From positions 310,001 to 374,000 of the forward strand of contig MCGO01000012.1 of the NCBI GenBank assembly GCA_002104985.1: a DNA stretch of 64,000 bases, written 5' to 3'. Under the pieces are notes generated by a model. That model was not told where the DNA came from, searched no databases, and was given only the letters and a program-made list of their open reading frames with translations. Position 1 is the first letter of the stretch, and each line of letters starts with the position of its first letter. The translations under genes were made by a program, and so were the position numbers. This DNA comes from Rhizoclosmatium globosum (taxonomy: Eukaryota > Chytridiomycota > Chytridiomycetes > Chytridiales > Chytriomycetaceae). Of the stretch, positions 48,568 to 60,212 are shown in pieces.

Positions 48568-50321
48568 ATGACAGACGAACAGACACCTCTCTTGGGCCGG
48601 GGCTTAGGACATCCATGTTCAGATCGTATTGACAAAGCAAGTGTAATCAAAGAGGCTTCGGAGTTGGTGCCATTTGCGTGGCCCGTCTCGATCGGTTATC
48701 TCCTTCAGGTATGCTTGACTCTGGCCAGCCATATCCCACTCACTTAGCTTTAGATGTCTTTGAATATGGCTGCTGTGCTGGCACTGGGTCGTCTGGGCAC
48801 CAATGCGCTGGCTTCGATGGCTTTGGCGACGCTCTATGCCAACGTCACTGGGTACTCTCTGATTGTTGGAATGGGAGCTGCGATTGACACATTATGTTCT
48901 CAAGCGTATGGAGAGCATATGGCGGGAACTGGGGAGAAGAAAGAGTTGGGAAGGTGAGTGTTGCTTGGACGAAAATAGCCCATGTGGAGCAAGCTACGAT
49001 CAGTCTGTTTCTCATTTTCAACGACATTTTAGGCATCTATCTCGCACAATCGTCATCATGTATATTATGTGTATTCCTGTTGCCGTATTATGGTGGTTTA
49101 CCGAACCCCTCCTTCTTTTGGCAGGCCAAGATGACGTCATTGCAGAGCTCTCAGGCCGATACACACGCCTTCTGATTCCGTCATTGTTTCCATTTGTAAT
49201 CTCAGAATGCGTCAAACGATTCCTTATGTCTCAGGGAATCATGGCAGCTCAGATGCTTGTTATTGGAGTAGTCGCTCCCATCAATTTCTTCCTACAATAC
49301 GTATTTGTTTTCACATCTTGGAAACTCGGTCTCCAAGGAGAAGGTGCACCATTCGCTTTGACAATCAGTCATACTCTCATTGCAGTAGCCCTGGTTCTAT
49401 ATGCTCGCTTCGTTGAAGGCGGTGACGCATACGCCGGCCTGGAATACGATCAACTATTCAACACAAAGAAGTTATGGATGGTCACAGAGCTTGGAATTGC
49501 GGGTGTCCTCATGACTTGTTCAGAATGGTAATTAGTAATATGATCCAAAACCCTTCTTTTTTTAAAAAAACCTTAAAACTTCTAAAGGTGGGCATGGGAA
49601 ATCGTTGCTCTCATGGCAGGACTCCTCGGTCCTGAATTCCTTGCCGCTCAAACCATCGTCCTGAGCGCATCATCTTGGGCTTACACAATGCCTCTTGGAT
49701 TTGCTATTGCATGTACAACGAGAATAGGAAATGCACTCGGAGCTGGTTCGCCATACCAGGCAAAGCTTTGTGCATTTGTTGTTCTCGGACTTGGACTTTT
49801 TCTGGCTGTGATGAATAGTACATTCCTCATGCTTGGACGTGATAGTCTTGGTTATCTCTTTTCTGACGATGAAGTGGTTATTCGAATCGTCAGTGAAATT
49901 GTTCCTTTAGCTGCTGGTACGTTCATCTGTTGTTTCGCTCCTCGGCTGCATGTCTCATAAAATTTGCGCAGCATTCCAACTTGCCGATGTTTTGGGTTGC
50001 ATTTGTGGAGGAATTCTTCGTGGTGCAGGTCGACCTGAAATTGGAGCGTACCTGAACCTGATTGGTTACTATGTTCTTGGAATCCCCATCGGTATTTTCC
50101 GTGAGTACTCCCGAATATTGACGAAGAAAAGAATCTAATGATTGTTATATAATGCAGTATGTTTCAAGCTGAACTGGAGTCTATATGGATTATGGATTGG
50201 TCTTACTACTGCACTATTTGTCGTGTCATTCATTGAAATTTACATGATTTATAAGCTGGATTGGGATAGAGAAGCTGATAACGCACGACAACGGTCAATG
50301 GACAATCTTGCATGTGATTAA
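48568..50321 (+). CDS. MATE-family multidrug/organic cation efflux transporter
   Basis: Twelve-helix cation:drug antiporter of the eukaryotic MATE group. Start MTDEQTPLLGRGLGHP, a dileucine-type N-tail. VPFAWPVSIGYLLQ is followed by an intron and MSLNMAAVLALGRLGTNALASMALA. The TM2 loop GAAIDTLCSQAYGE near 48880 and the second-half counterpart GFAIACTTRIGNALGAG near 49700 are the paired MATE signatures. The sixth helix region has GVVAPINFFLQYVFVF. The last exons give FQLADVLGCICGGILRGAGRPEIGAYLNLIGYYVLGIP and end MDNLACD. Five introns of about 45-65 bp. Substrate unknown; vacuolar or plasma membrane. Confidence 0.9.
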
Positions 50322-50574
50322 TCACCTTAAACTCTCTCAACACACAATTGGCAATGCATACTTTGAGGACTCTTCGCTATTCTATACCTCCTTTATACTG
50401 TTTATAATTTCTTTCTTCGTTAATCGTTTTGAATACTCATTTGCAGTAATTTCAATATAAGCAAACATCATCAATCCAAATTTTGCAAAATGATTGCGAT
50501 TATATTTGGCACGACAAGATTACAAAAAAAACGGGCACTACTAAAGAATACATAGGCAGCTACTTCCTGCCCTT

Positions 50575-53500
50575 TCAATACAAATCCCCAAACACAGAAT
50601 CCTCATCATCTTCGTTGTCATATCCTCTCGAAAACTCTTTTTCCTGTTCAGCAATACTGACAGCTTCCTCATGCTCAGCGCGCAACACAAGCTGTTCGGA
50701 AACAGCAACCAAATCTCCCTTGTAAGCACGCAACAACTCCACATTCAAAGCTGTGTTGATAAATCCCATTTCAAAGAGACTGACTTGTTGGAGCTCATAT
50801 TCATTCAAATCTTCTTGTTCAGGAGCAGCAACATAGACTGGAGTGACCTTCGGTTTTGGTGGCCAGACGGGGGGTGCGTTAGTTGGTGAAGATGATACTT
50901 CTGGGAATGCACCAGGCATTGGTGGTTCGGAAGAAGTTGCTTTTGACGCAACAGCCGCATATGTGATTGGAACGCTGACAGCAGAAGATGACGACGAAGC
51001 AACAGTCTCAACAGAACGAGTCTCAGGAACAAGAGTGGTGATTGTTGAAGAACGAGTCAATTTCTCCTTTTCGTCTTCACGTTCAATACTCTTCAGAGCC
51101 CAATACTTGAACGTCTCAGGTCCACCATTTTCAGAAGCCTCCGTTTTCAATGCCACACTCGCAGCCAAAACGACTTTCTTTGTCGCAGCTTTACAAACTG
51201 GGTCAATGCGGTTGAACCAGTGTCCAACAGAATGCGATTTACGGTGGGGAAGACATTCTCCACAAAGGTTGAATTGTGGACAGTCAACGCAGGTATAACG
51301 GGCTCCAACAATACTGGAGCGATGGCAGCGATTACATTCAATGTGACGGTGGATTTGAGCAAATGAGTCGAGTTCAATGAAGTTGGTGTGGTGGTGCATT
51401 TTGTCACCCTTGCTGAAGCAAGATCCACACAGATCTATGAACGTAAAATTCAGCAAAATAAATTACGATGCACTAAAATTAAGAACTCACCAAAGTTGGG
51501 ACACTCATCGCACTTGTAACGCTTTCCAGTGAATCCAACGCTTTCACATCCATCACAGATAACTCCGCTCCACTCAGATCCATCATCTCTCTTTACTTCC
51601 TTTCCTTTACAACTACCAACGCTTGGTGCAACACTGACAGTCTTTCGGGCAACAACTGCTGAAGCAACTTTGGCAGCATTAACTCTGAACGAGTGTCCTG
51701 GGTGAAGACGGTCGCGATTCACAAAACACGACGAGCAAAGGTCGTAATCGTGACACACAGAACACTTGTTTCTGTTACCTACAATCCCACGCGACTTACA
51801 CCCATCACAAAACACAGTCTTGTGAATTGCGTCCCACGAAACAAGTTTATAAAACTTGTGTCCATCAGCATGGAGAACAATTTGGTCAGCGAAGCAAGTC
51901 GAACACAAATCTATGAAATTCAGTCAATACTCAAAAAATTTATCAAATAGTTAAGCGACATACCATAATCAGCACAGTCAGTGCACTTGTACCGCGCACC
52001 ACTAAAGTTTGGCTTGTGACAACCATCACAAACCACGCCAGCCCACTTGACATCTACATCATCTTCAACAGCCTTTTCCTCCTCCTTCATAGGACGACTC
52101 TCAACAACAACAGATCCGTTTGAAGCTTGAACCATAAACCCATGTCCAACAGGATGCACGCGCCCAACGGCCGCAAAACAGTTTCCACAGAGATCATAGT
52201 TTGGACATTGCAAACACTTATATCTGTCCCCTACAATTCCTTTATAACCACATCCATCGCACGTAATACGGCGGTTCAGATCGTTCCAAGAAGAGAGTTT
52301 AAAGAACGGGTGGGTGTGGGAAACGTTGGATTCGGGATTCGCAAAGCAGTTTGCGCAGAGATCAAAATCAGGGCATTCAGAACACTTGTAGCGGATTCCA
52401 TTAAAGTTAGCTGATCCACAGCCGTCACAGTGGATACCCATCCATTGAGTTTCTCCAGACTGTGCTCCCAAGTGATGACCATGGAAGCCACGACCATGGC
52501 CGCGACGGCCTCCATGGTGATGGTGATGGCCGCCACGTCGAGTATGTTGTTGAGGGTGCTCAGAATCGCGAGAAGATGGAATTGCTTCCTCGTGAGATGG
52601 GACAGAAGTTGGTGGTGTGGCTGGGTGTCCGAAAGGATGGTGATGGAATGGCGGATGATGGAATGGGGGAGGTCCATGGCTTGGATGATGGTGGTGGAAG
52701 GGAGGTGGACCACCAAATGAAGGTCCATGCAACCAAGGAGCTCTCTGCCAATCAAATACATCAGAAGGAAGTGGAGTTTGCATCCAAGGTGCCTTTTGAG
52801 CATCAAAGTTTCCAAAAGGTGAACGCAACCAATGTGCCTTCATTTCTTCCGTGTGTTTTTCCATTTCACGACGATGTTCCTCCATTCGAGCAGCGTGTTG
52901 CTCCATGCGTTCTTCAAATGATAAGACAGAAGGCGTTGAAGTTTGAGCTGAAGATGTTGACTGAGTTGGCAAAGAAGTGGCCAGCACCTCACCGCGAGAA
53001 TTCTCTACAGAGAGGGCAAAGTTGTATCCAGAAAGAGTTTCAGGAATGCGGTTAATCAATTCAGGAAGCAGGTGTGGATTGGATTCAATCCTTGAAAGGA
53101 GCTGATCCAACAAAGGTGAAACATCGTTCAAGAAAGCAGCAGTGTTGTCCTCTGGTTGAGAGGCTTCAGCGTCAGAATTTTCGCTTGAGCTGGTCGATTC
53201 TTGATCCGCAACATGTTCTTTAAGATACAAGGCTCCAGAGACCTGGCACTCAGAAGGTTCCACAGCTTCAAACTCGGGAAAACCAGATGAGGCAGGAGCG
53301 GCCACAGGTTCCACAGGTTCTGTTACGGGTTCGACTTGAGCGACTGGTGCAGTAACAACAACAGGTTGGGCAACAACAGCGGGTTCAGATAAATCAAAAG
53401 AGGTGGCAGGAGTATCTGCATTTGATGCAAAAATGGAAGAGGCCTCGTCTGTGAAAGGGGTATTAGCAGAGGAGCTTGTTGTGACTTGAGATGCATCTGT

Positions 53501-54583
53501 ATTTTCCTGTTTGAATTCTTCAGGTTCGTTCGTTTGCATCAACGGTTCAACGGCATGAGTAGCATTCTCATTAATAGCCGAAGCTCCAAGCTCCAAAGAA
53601 AATTCGGAGGGAGCGGTGCGAGCAAGAGAAAGCTTGTCGTCATCAGCGCCAGCATCAGAGTCAGAGTCAGTTTCGGTATCCGCGTCATTCGAAGATTCCA
53701 ACAGCATAGATTTAGAGACTGAGTCGATCAAAGCATCCATGAGAGGATCCAAGAATGGATTCTAGTAGTTAGTTAGTTGAGTGAGTGAGACTAATTTGTT
53801 TTGTTTGTCGATGACAGAAATGGGTGGCGAAGTTGGTGAATGATGTGGAAGTGGAAGGGCAAGACACCCACCTCAACACGGTTGCTGTCATGGATGGGAG
53901 ACAGTGGATCGCCATTGTCCATGTCTTCGTAGATTGCTTCGACGGACTCGACATTAGACGCGGCCTCAAGTTCGTTCTCGTTCTCGTTCTCGTTTGTTGA
54001 TTCTTCGGAGTCGCTCTTTTCGTCGTCGCCGCGAATCAGGACCGAGGCCACGAGTTTGGCGTGTTCATCGTCGTTGTCGTTGTCGTTGTCGTCGATGTCC
54101 GAGTGCGGCGCGGCAGACGACACGACTTCAAAGTCGGATTCGTTGTCTGAGTGCGAGTGCGTGTCTGTCGAGGCCGAAGACACAGTCACAGGCGCAACAA
54201 ACGGAACAAGCGACAGACGAACGGCCGCCGTTGTCGCTGCGGCGGAGAAGAGGAGCAGCGCAAGGTCGCTGGTGTTCTTGTTGTTAGCACCCACCAACAA
54301 CCGCAACACGCAACAACAAACAGTTAACATGTCGCAAAACAGCAACTCACCCGTCAGTGTGGAGCACTCCGCCGCCCTCGCTCGAAACACTGAACGCCGA
54401 ATCAGTTGGAAGCCCAAACAGCTCGCGCAACTTGGTCGTCAACGCGGACACCGACGAGTTGGTCTCGGGCCACGTGAACCGCCGGAGCCCGAGAGACGAC
54501 GTGGAGTAGTGCGATACCTTGAACACAACTGTGCGTGTTGTCGACGACATTGTCATCCCGGTAGTGCCACCCGATGTTGACAT
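50575..54583 (-). CDS. PB1 - six ZZ fingers - UBA protein, NBR1/p62-like autophagy receptor candidate
   Basis: The N-terminal exon (ATG 54583, or 54550) encodes a PB1-like segment: TTRTVVFKVSHYS, LRRFTWPETNSSVSALTTKL, then after an intron (about 54350-54277) DLALLLFSAA. Acidic, Ser/Glu-rich linkers follow. A His/Pro-rich stretch (about 52720-52480) precedes six ZZ zinc fingers in three tandem pairs: about 52440-52160, 52040-51720 and 51560-51230 (pattern CDGC...RYKCxxCPDFDLCxxCF). The last 90 residues contain a UBA-like helix set (EYELQQVSLFEMGFINTALNVELLRAYKGDLVAVSEQL) and end DDEDSVFGDLY, an acidic stretch followed by F-x-x-L, a possible Atg8-interacting motif. PB1, ZZ and UBA together define SQSTM1/NBR1-type receptors; those have one ZZ. 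No four-tryptophan NBR1 domain was seen. About five introns. Confidence 0.8.
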
Positions 54584-54719
54584 CTTTGTTTTGGTTGGGG
54601 AAATCTTGGGATTCCACGATTCCATCAACGTGGCTCCCCTTTTGTTGGAGACTCGTGGCTTCTCCACCTTTTGCAACTCCACACTGCTGCTTGGGAACTA
54701 TTTCACCATTTATTACTTA

Positions 54720-56382
54720 TTATCCCGCAACTGGCACTAACTTTGTGGCTGCCCCGAGCCAAACCATCAGTCGAAATGCTTGTACAATAAGCACTGTTCC
54801 AACGACATCTCCTGTCGCTGTGATCAGTGAGAAAATATAGTTCTTGAGGGTGTTTCAAGTTAGTATGGCTTCCAATCGAACACATTCAACCAATAAACTC
54901 ACATCAGGATCCATTTCCCGTTTCCATAGTGCGCATGCCAAGACTGCTGTCAATCGTAAAAGGAAAATGGCAAGAGAACACGCGGCCGCAAAATAGAGAA
55001 TGACAAACTGGAAACTAACAACTGCCGCACCAATGCCAAATGTTGCAACAAGTGCAAGAAATATCAATTGGGCAGGGACATTGATCATAAACAGTGCAAT
55101 AGGAGTTGTATATCCAAGACTAATAAGCTTATTCGGTACGAATCCAGGTGGGTATTGATGCAACTCCGTTGAAATCTTGGACGCATAAATACATGCTAAA
55201 TTGCCGCAGATTCCATTCATAACGGGTACGAGTACGGCAAGTCCTGCATACGAATCGATGCTGTTTCCCAACACTATTCCAGCCAAGGACGAAATTAACA
55301 TTGCGGTAAACAGCGGAGACCATCCCGTCATCAAGACATCCTTCACATGCTTATTTCTTAACACCAAAAAGACCCTATCAATTCACTGTTAACAAACCCA
55401 ACAACCAAACTCACGCAAAGAAGAAAACTCACCACAACGGCAACAACGACAACGAAAACACAATCAACAAAACTCCAATCGACGAATCAATAACAGCATT
55501 TAACCCCGTCGCCACAGCCGCCAAAAGCAACAACGTAATCAAATCCCCCATACTCGCAGCAACAGGCGTCGCAATATTATCCGGATCCACATTCAATATC
55601 CGACACACAATCACAGTCCCACACATAACCCCTCCCAAAAACATACTCGCCACACAAGCCGTCAAAATCCCCGCCGCACATATCAACGCCGTCTCTTTCG
55701 CATGCAGAAACGTCCCCTCCACAAACCCAGAAACCGTCAAACTCCACGTCGATGCCAATCCTGATACACACGCGGCTTGCACCTGCAGCAGCGCCATGTT
55801 CCCAAACACGAGTTCCCATCGTGATGTCGGTTTATCCAGAAGACCCAGGTTCGCGGCTGTGGAGAGACGAGAGGCTAAGTTCATTTCGAGGTTTCCTTTG
55901 AGTCCAAGGAGTGTTGGGACCTAATAACAGGTATGGATGGGTTGGTTCAAGCACGCCTCTTTTTTGAACTTCAGTAACTCACAAGGATAAAGAGTTCAGG
56001 CACTCGTTCAAAGACTGTCCATTTCTGTAAAGCGTCTAGTAGTGTACCCGCAAGCATAAGACCTCCTACAAGTCAAAGATTTTGGGTTAGTTCACTGAAA
56101 CATTCGCACACAACAACAAACTCTCGATCTGCACTCACCAAGTGACAGTAAAACACTCGGCATGGCTTCACTGATCAACTTGACTCCTCCTGAATCAACG
56201 GGTCCAGAGGTTTGTTGGTTTGGTGACTGTTTGAACGGCGAAGGGGCTCTCGACAGTTCTGAGTCGGGTGTAGCGTATCCTGAAACTTCGTGCTCGGAAA
56301 GAGATCGGCTAGGACTGCTGTGGATTGGGAGCGTTTCTTGCTGTTTCCGTCGGATTCGGCGGTATGCAAGGGCGGCCTCCAT
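54720..56382 (-). CDS. SLC41/MgtE-type divalent cation (Mg2+) transporter
   Basis: Membrane protein with two MgtE-like membrane domains. The start ATG at 56382 gives MEAALAYRRIRRKQQ and a Ser/Pro-rich N-tail; then ISEAMPSVLLSLG starts the first helix. NLEMNLASRLSTAANLGLLD near 55880 and DPDNIATPVAASMGDLITLLLLAAVA near 55580 are the SLC41 signatures of repeat 1. PVMNGICGNLACIYASKISTELHQ near 55230 and NYIFSLITATGDVVGTVLIVQAF near 54830 are the matching pair in repeat 2. The last exon ends LVPVAG with stop TAA at 54720-54722. Introns near 56130-56050, 55980-55920, 55430-55370 and 54900-54850. Confidence 0.88.
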
Positions 56383-56619
56383 TTTGATGTTTCCTTTTTG
56401 GATTTCTGGAAGAGTTGCAAATTGGCTGAAATGAAGATAATTGTCAGAAATTTCGTTCTTAATGTTTATCAAAACTATTTGTGCAATCGTGTTGACGGTT
56501 CGTGCACTGCCGGTTTTGGGTGTTCAGTATCTAGGTCATTATTCTCATATGTTAGACAGTAGGCCTTTAACAGTAGACGATGAATTAAGATCAATGAGTA
56601 ATTAACAAATTTATTCAAT

Positions 56620-58236
56620 TCAGTTCCATGCCTCAGAACAAATCTCAACAAGCTTTCCGCTTCGCACAAACTCCCAAGCCTTCTCAATATCTGGAGCCAT
56701 GAATCGGTCCTTGTCGTAAGGTGCCACACCCAACTCGTTTCTCAAGTAGGAGTATGCTTTCTCCAACACTGATGTACTCTTGAGTGGTCGCAACAAGTCC
56801 AAAGCCTGGCATGCACACAACAACTCAATAGCCAACACCTTTTCAACATTTTCCACAACCTCCAAAGCCTTTCTGGCACTGAAACCTCCCATTGACACGT
56901 GGTCTTCTTGAGCAGCAGAGGTAGAGATAGAGTCAACAGAAGCAGGGTGACAGAGAACCTTGTTCTCGGAAACAAGAGCAGCAGCCGTACAGTGAGCAAT
57001 CATGAATCCAGAGTTGAGACCACCTTCCTTGACAAGGAAAGCTGGAAGTCCAGACAAAGCTGGGTTCACAAGACGTTCGATACGACGTTCAGAGATAGAC
57101 GCGAGCTCGTGGATACCGATAGCAAGGTAATCCAAAGCCTTGGCAGGGTACTCTCCGTGGAAGTTTCCTCCAGAGATAGACTCTTGAGTGGTGTGGAAGA
57201 TCATTGGGTTGTCAGTAGCAGAGTTGATTTCAGTGGTCAAGATTCCACGAGTGAATGCAACAGTGTCGTTACAGATACCGTGCACTTGAGGTGTGCATCT
57301 CAAGGTGTAAGAGTCCTGCACCTTCTTACAGTTGGCATGACTCAATCCAAGCTCAGATCGAACACCACTCGACTTGTCGGTCAAAACAGCTTTAATACGT
57401 CTCGCAACTTCAATCTGACCCGCGTGAGGTCTCGCCTTGTGAATCTTTTCATCCATTGGCTTCACAGTCCCCTTCAGAACCTCCAAACTCAACGCAGTAA
57501 TCACATCCGCAGCTTCACAAGCATTCTGCGCACGGACAACAGCCTCGCTACCAAGACTGGTAATGAACTGTGTTCCGTTAATAAGCGCAAGCCCTTCCTT
57601 TGGTCCCAAGACAACAGGCTCGATCCCAAATTCCTTCAACACCTTTTTCGCATCTTCAAAGGCATTGACTTTTGGGTTCCAGACTTTTCCTTCACCGAGC
57701 ATGCCCAAGGCGAGGTGGGAGAGTGGAGCCAAGTCTCCGGAGGCGCCGACGGTTCCCTTGTATGGAACGAGGGAGAGGGTTGAGTTGTTGAACATTTGGA
57801 TCATGGTTTTTAAAGTGGAGACGCGGATGCCGGAGTAACCTTTGGCGAGGACGTTGCATCGGAGGGCAGAGAGCATACGGGTTCGTTCGATTGGGAGTGG
57901 AGCGCCAGTTCCGGCAGCGTGGGAGACAATCAAGGAGCGCTGGAGCTCTGAAAGATCCTTCTGGGCGATAGAGACGTGGGCAAAGTTTCCGAAACCTAAC
58001 AGAGTCCTGTGAATATGCAGTTTCCTTTGTGGTACATCAAAAGTTTGAAACTCACCAGTGTTGATTCCGTAAACTGGTAAGTCCTTTTCGACAATTTGGT
58101 CAATCATGTCACGAGCCAGTTGCACGTTCTTCCAGGCTTCTGGAGTCAAGTCAATGTTGTGGGTTCCTTTGGAGAGAAGAACGAGATCGTCTGGGGTCAG
58201 GGACTCTCCGTCAAGATAGATGATTGGTTTAGACAT
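56620..58236 (-). CDS. HAL: Histidine ammonia-lyase
   Basis: First step of histidine catabolism: deaminates L-histidine to urocanate. The MIO-forming tripeptide Ala-Ser-Gly is seen in GTVGASGDLAPLSHLALGMLGEG near 57735. Other family motifs: YGINTGFG (across the intron), NGTQFITSLG, QDSYTLRCTPQVHG near 57300, NSATDNP and SISGGNFHGEYPA, and EDHVSMGGFSARK near 56890. About 518 residues, the length of bacterial and protist HALs and shorter than animal HAL (about 650). One intron (57996-58055) that keeps the frame open. Start MSKPIIYLDGESL at 58236. First gene of the histidine-degradation cluster; the long upstream region is shared with no other promoter. Confidence 0.95.
   Translation of the reverse strand: MSKPIIYLDGESLTPDDLVLLSKGTHNIDLTPEAWKNVQLARDMIDQIVEKDLPVYGINTGEFQTFDVPQRKLHIHRTLLGFGNFAHVSIAQKDLSELQRSLIVSHAAGTGAPLPIERTRMLSALRCNVLAKGYSGIRVSTLKTMIQMFNNSTLSLVPYKGTVGASGDLAPLSHLALGMLGEGKVWNPKVNAFEDAKKVLKEFGIEPVVLGPKEGLALINGTQFITSLGSEAVVRAQNACEAADVITALSLEVLKGTVKPMDEKIHKARPHAGQIEVARRIKAVLTDKSSGVRSELGLSHANCKKVQDSYTLRCTPQVHGICNDTVAFTRGILTTEINSATDNPMIFHTTQESISGGNFHGEYPAKALDYLAIGIHELASISERRIERLVNPALSGLPAFLVKEGGLNSGFMIAHCTAAALVSENKVLCHPASVDSISTSAAQEDHVSMGGFSARKALEVVENVEKVLAIELLCACQALDLLRPLKSTSVLEKAYSYLRNELGVAPYDKDRFMAPDIEKAWEFVRSGKLVEICSEAWN
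57996..58055 (-). other. 60-nt stopless in-frame intron in HAL
   Basis: The interval starts GTGAGT and ends TTAG on the minus strand. It splits the invariant YGINTGFG motif between ACT-G and GT-TTC. Its length is a multiple of three and it has no stop, so an unspliced message would encode 20 extra residues next to the active site. Family conservation shows it must be spliced out for activity. Confidence 0.8.
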
Positions 58237-58594
58237 TCTACATTTGGGAGACAGTTGTTAGTTTTGAATTGGGATTGGAAATGTGATCTGAAAGGAGGCG
58301 CCTTTCAAGCAAAGAGTGATACACAGTTATTAAGACTGTCAGTTAAGAAAGAAGAGTAGGGATGTGCTAGCAGTTGAATGTTGCCTCCTTGATGACGGGC
58401 GGAGCAAGACCAATCACATTTTAGATTGAGGTCTCTTCAAACATTGGCATCCAGCCACCTGCCATATGTCCAGTCTGAAGATCCGATACAATGATACCGC
58501 GAGAGGACCTTGGATAGGATGGGAGGAACCATGAACACTACAACACACCTTCGTTGGTTCGCTGTGACTTTTTTTCGTTTTCGAGAAAATCTGT

Positions 58595-58611
58595 TGCCGC
58601 CACTCGCTTCT
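58595..58611. repeat. 17-bp motif shared with urocanase upstream region (copy 1)
   Basis: TGCCGCCACTCGCTTCT, about 360 bp upstream of the HAL ATG. It is in reverse orientation with respect to HAL transcription. An identical copy lies at 61462-61478. An exact 17-mer shared between two non-coding regions 2.9 kb apart is unlikely by chance. Confidence 0.6.
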
Positions 58612-58625
58612 CTGCAACCCGCTTC

Positions 58626-58638
58626 TTCCGAATCTCCC
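58626..58638. repeat. 13-bp motif shared with the HutI-HutG intergenic region (copy 1)
   Basis: TTCCGAATCTCCC, 14 bp from the 17-bp motif. An identical copy is at 60182-60194. A related sequence (TTCCGATATCGATCTCCC) occurs at 61441-61458, just before the second 17-bp motif, so the two motifs are also neighbours upstream of urocanase. Confidence 0.5.
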
Positions 58639-58752
58639 CGAGTTTCCATCACCAAACACAGCCTCCCTTAAAAACATTTATAATCACGGTGTCAACTTTA
58701 TAAATTCAATATATGGCTTCTCCGCCGTGATATGGGCAGCATATCACACTTT

Positions 58753-60138
58753 TCAAACAACCTTCTCTCCCTTCACGTAGACGCCACCAACAGGCGAATC
58801 AACCATTTCATAGACAACATGTGTCCACTGAGGGTCATCAACAATGACAAAGTTACCCCACTTTCCAACTTCAATACTTCCATGCAAATCACTCTTGTTC
58901 ACACTCGCCGCAGCATTCAAAGTAGCAGCCACAAGCGCCTCCGCGAGAGTCATGCGCATTGTAACAGCCGCAAGGTTCATGACGAACGGCATGGACAAGC
59001 AGTGAGCGTTCGGGTTGAAATCAGATCCAAGAGCAACGAGAACTCCATTGTCAATCATTTTTCGGGCAGGTGGAGGAGTGATACGCAGAACGTAGGCAGT
59101 GGTTGGAAGCAAGACTCCAAACACGTTTTGTGCAGCCATAGCAGCGATACCATCGTCACTGACTTCTTCCAAGTGCGAAATAGCGCGTGCTCCGATTTTG
59201 GCCCCGAGTTCAGCGGAGGCCATGTAGTTCAATTCGTCACCGTGGAAGTTAATGCACATTCCGCATGTCTTTCCAGAGGTGAGGATCGCTTCGGACTGTG
59301 TGTAATCAAAGATTCCCTTCTCCATGAAAATATCAATGTTGTCCACATAAATATCGCCGGCTTCACGGGCAGCAACGACAGCTGGGATTTGCTTCTCAAG
59401 AACGTCTTTAGTGGCTTCTTCAGGGGTAGATCCTTTTGGAACAGAGTGGGCACCGAGGAATGTAGCCGAGATATCAATTTTGTGGCTGTCCTGTGCCTTC
59501 TTGAGAACCTGGAGCATCTTAAGTTCAGTGGCTGTTTCAAGGCCGTAACCAGACTTTGCTTCAAGGAGAGTAGTTCCCTGACGGAGCATTCTGTTCAAGC
59601 GGGTGGTGAGGAGGGCTTCGAGGGTTTCGTGGGAGGCAGCACGGGTCTGAGCTACAGTGTATCCAATACCACCACCTTGCTTGTGAATGTCAAGGTATGT
59701 TGCTCCAGCGAGTTTGAGCTCAAATTCATGGACGCGGTCCCCAGCCCAAACAGGGTGAGAGTGGCCGTCACAGAAGCCTTTGCACGGTGATTGATTAGAT
59801 ACTCATATAGAAACTTAACTATAAGTACCTGGGAGAATGGATTTTCCTTCGGCATTGACGTCCTTCTCAAAGGTAGCCGTCTTGTACCAGTCCAGTTTCA
59901 GCAGCTCTTCCTCAGTTCCAACGGCGGCAATCTTTCCATCATGAGCAACAACGATGGATGCATTCGCTTTGATTGCGAGATCATTCATGTCCTTGCCTCT
60001 CTTAAACTCTTGACCAGTTGAGGAGATGCAGACGACCTATCCAGTGTGTGATAAGCTTCAGTGTCACCACAAAGTATACAAGCTTCAAACCTGAGCCGCA
60101 TTGCGCAGACGAAGACGGTGGGTGGTGGTTGGCGCCAT
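58753..60138 (-). CDS. hutI: Imidazolonepropionase
   Basis: Third step of histidine breakdown: hydrolyses imidazolone-5-propionate to N-formimino-L-glutamate. Amidohydrolase fold. The first exon (ATG 60138) gives MAPTTTHRLRLRNAAQ; an intron leads to VVCISSTGQEF. Metal-binding strand GFCDGHSHPVWAGDRVHEFE near 59770, then GGGIGYTVAQTRAASHE, EAKSGYGLETATELKML near 59560, ATFLGAHSVP, NIDIFMEKGIFD, NFHGDELNYMASAELGA near 59250, and the late ALGSDFNPNAHCLSMPFVMNLA, which carries the catalytic/metal Asp, near 59020. About 420 residues. Introns near 60095-60040 and 59828-59785. Divergent from formimidoylglutamase with 74 bp between the ATGs. Confidence 0.95.
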
Positions 60139-60181
60139 TTCTTTCTTGTTTTGGAACAAGACACAGAAGCGAAAGCCGTTG

Positions 60182-60194
60182 TTCCGAATCTCCC
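60182..60194. repeat. 13-bp motif in the HutI-HutG divergent promoter (copy 2)
   Basis: TTCCGAATCTCCC, identical to 58626-58638. It lies inside the 74-bp gap between the two start codons (60139-60212). An AGAAGCGA just upstream (60161-60168) matches the reverse complement of part of the 17-bp motif, so this short promoter may carry half of that element as well. Confidence 0.5.
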
Positions 60195-60212
60195 GATCAA
60201 ACCACCACCCAA

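Larger units (their letters stand above)
58237..58752. promoter_or_regulatory. HAL upstream region with motifs shared across the cluster
   Basis: A 516-bp gap between HAL (minus) and the stop of imidazolonepropionase (minus), far longer than most gaps here. It contains TGCCGCCACTCGCTTCT at 58595-58611, found again upstream of urocanase at 61462-61478, and TTCCGAATCTCCC at 58626-58638, found again between the divergent imidazolonepropionase and formimidoylglutamase genes at 60182-60194. It also contains the 3' end of the neighbouring gene. Regulation of HAL from here is inferred. Confidence 0.5.

Noticed and set aside
54056..54580. Plus-strand open frames rich in Arg/Ser opposite the PB1 exon
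   Set aside because: Composition reflects the antisense of acidic Glu/Asp and Ser codons; the minus strand gives a PB1-like domain that joins the ZZ-UBA protein by consistent introns.
56899..57783. Long plus-strand open frame inside HAL
   Set aside because: It is the antisense shadow of a highly conserved enzyme and has no recognisable protein character.
58732..59790. Long plus-strand open frame opposite imidazolonepropionase
   Set aside because: Shadow frame; the minus strand holds all catalytic motifs of the family.
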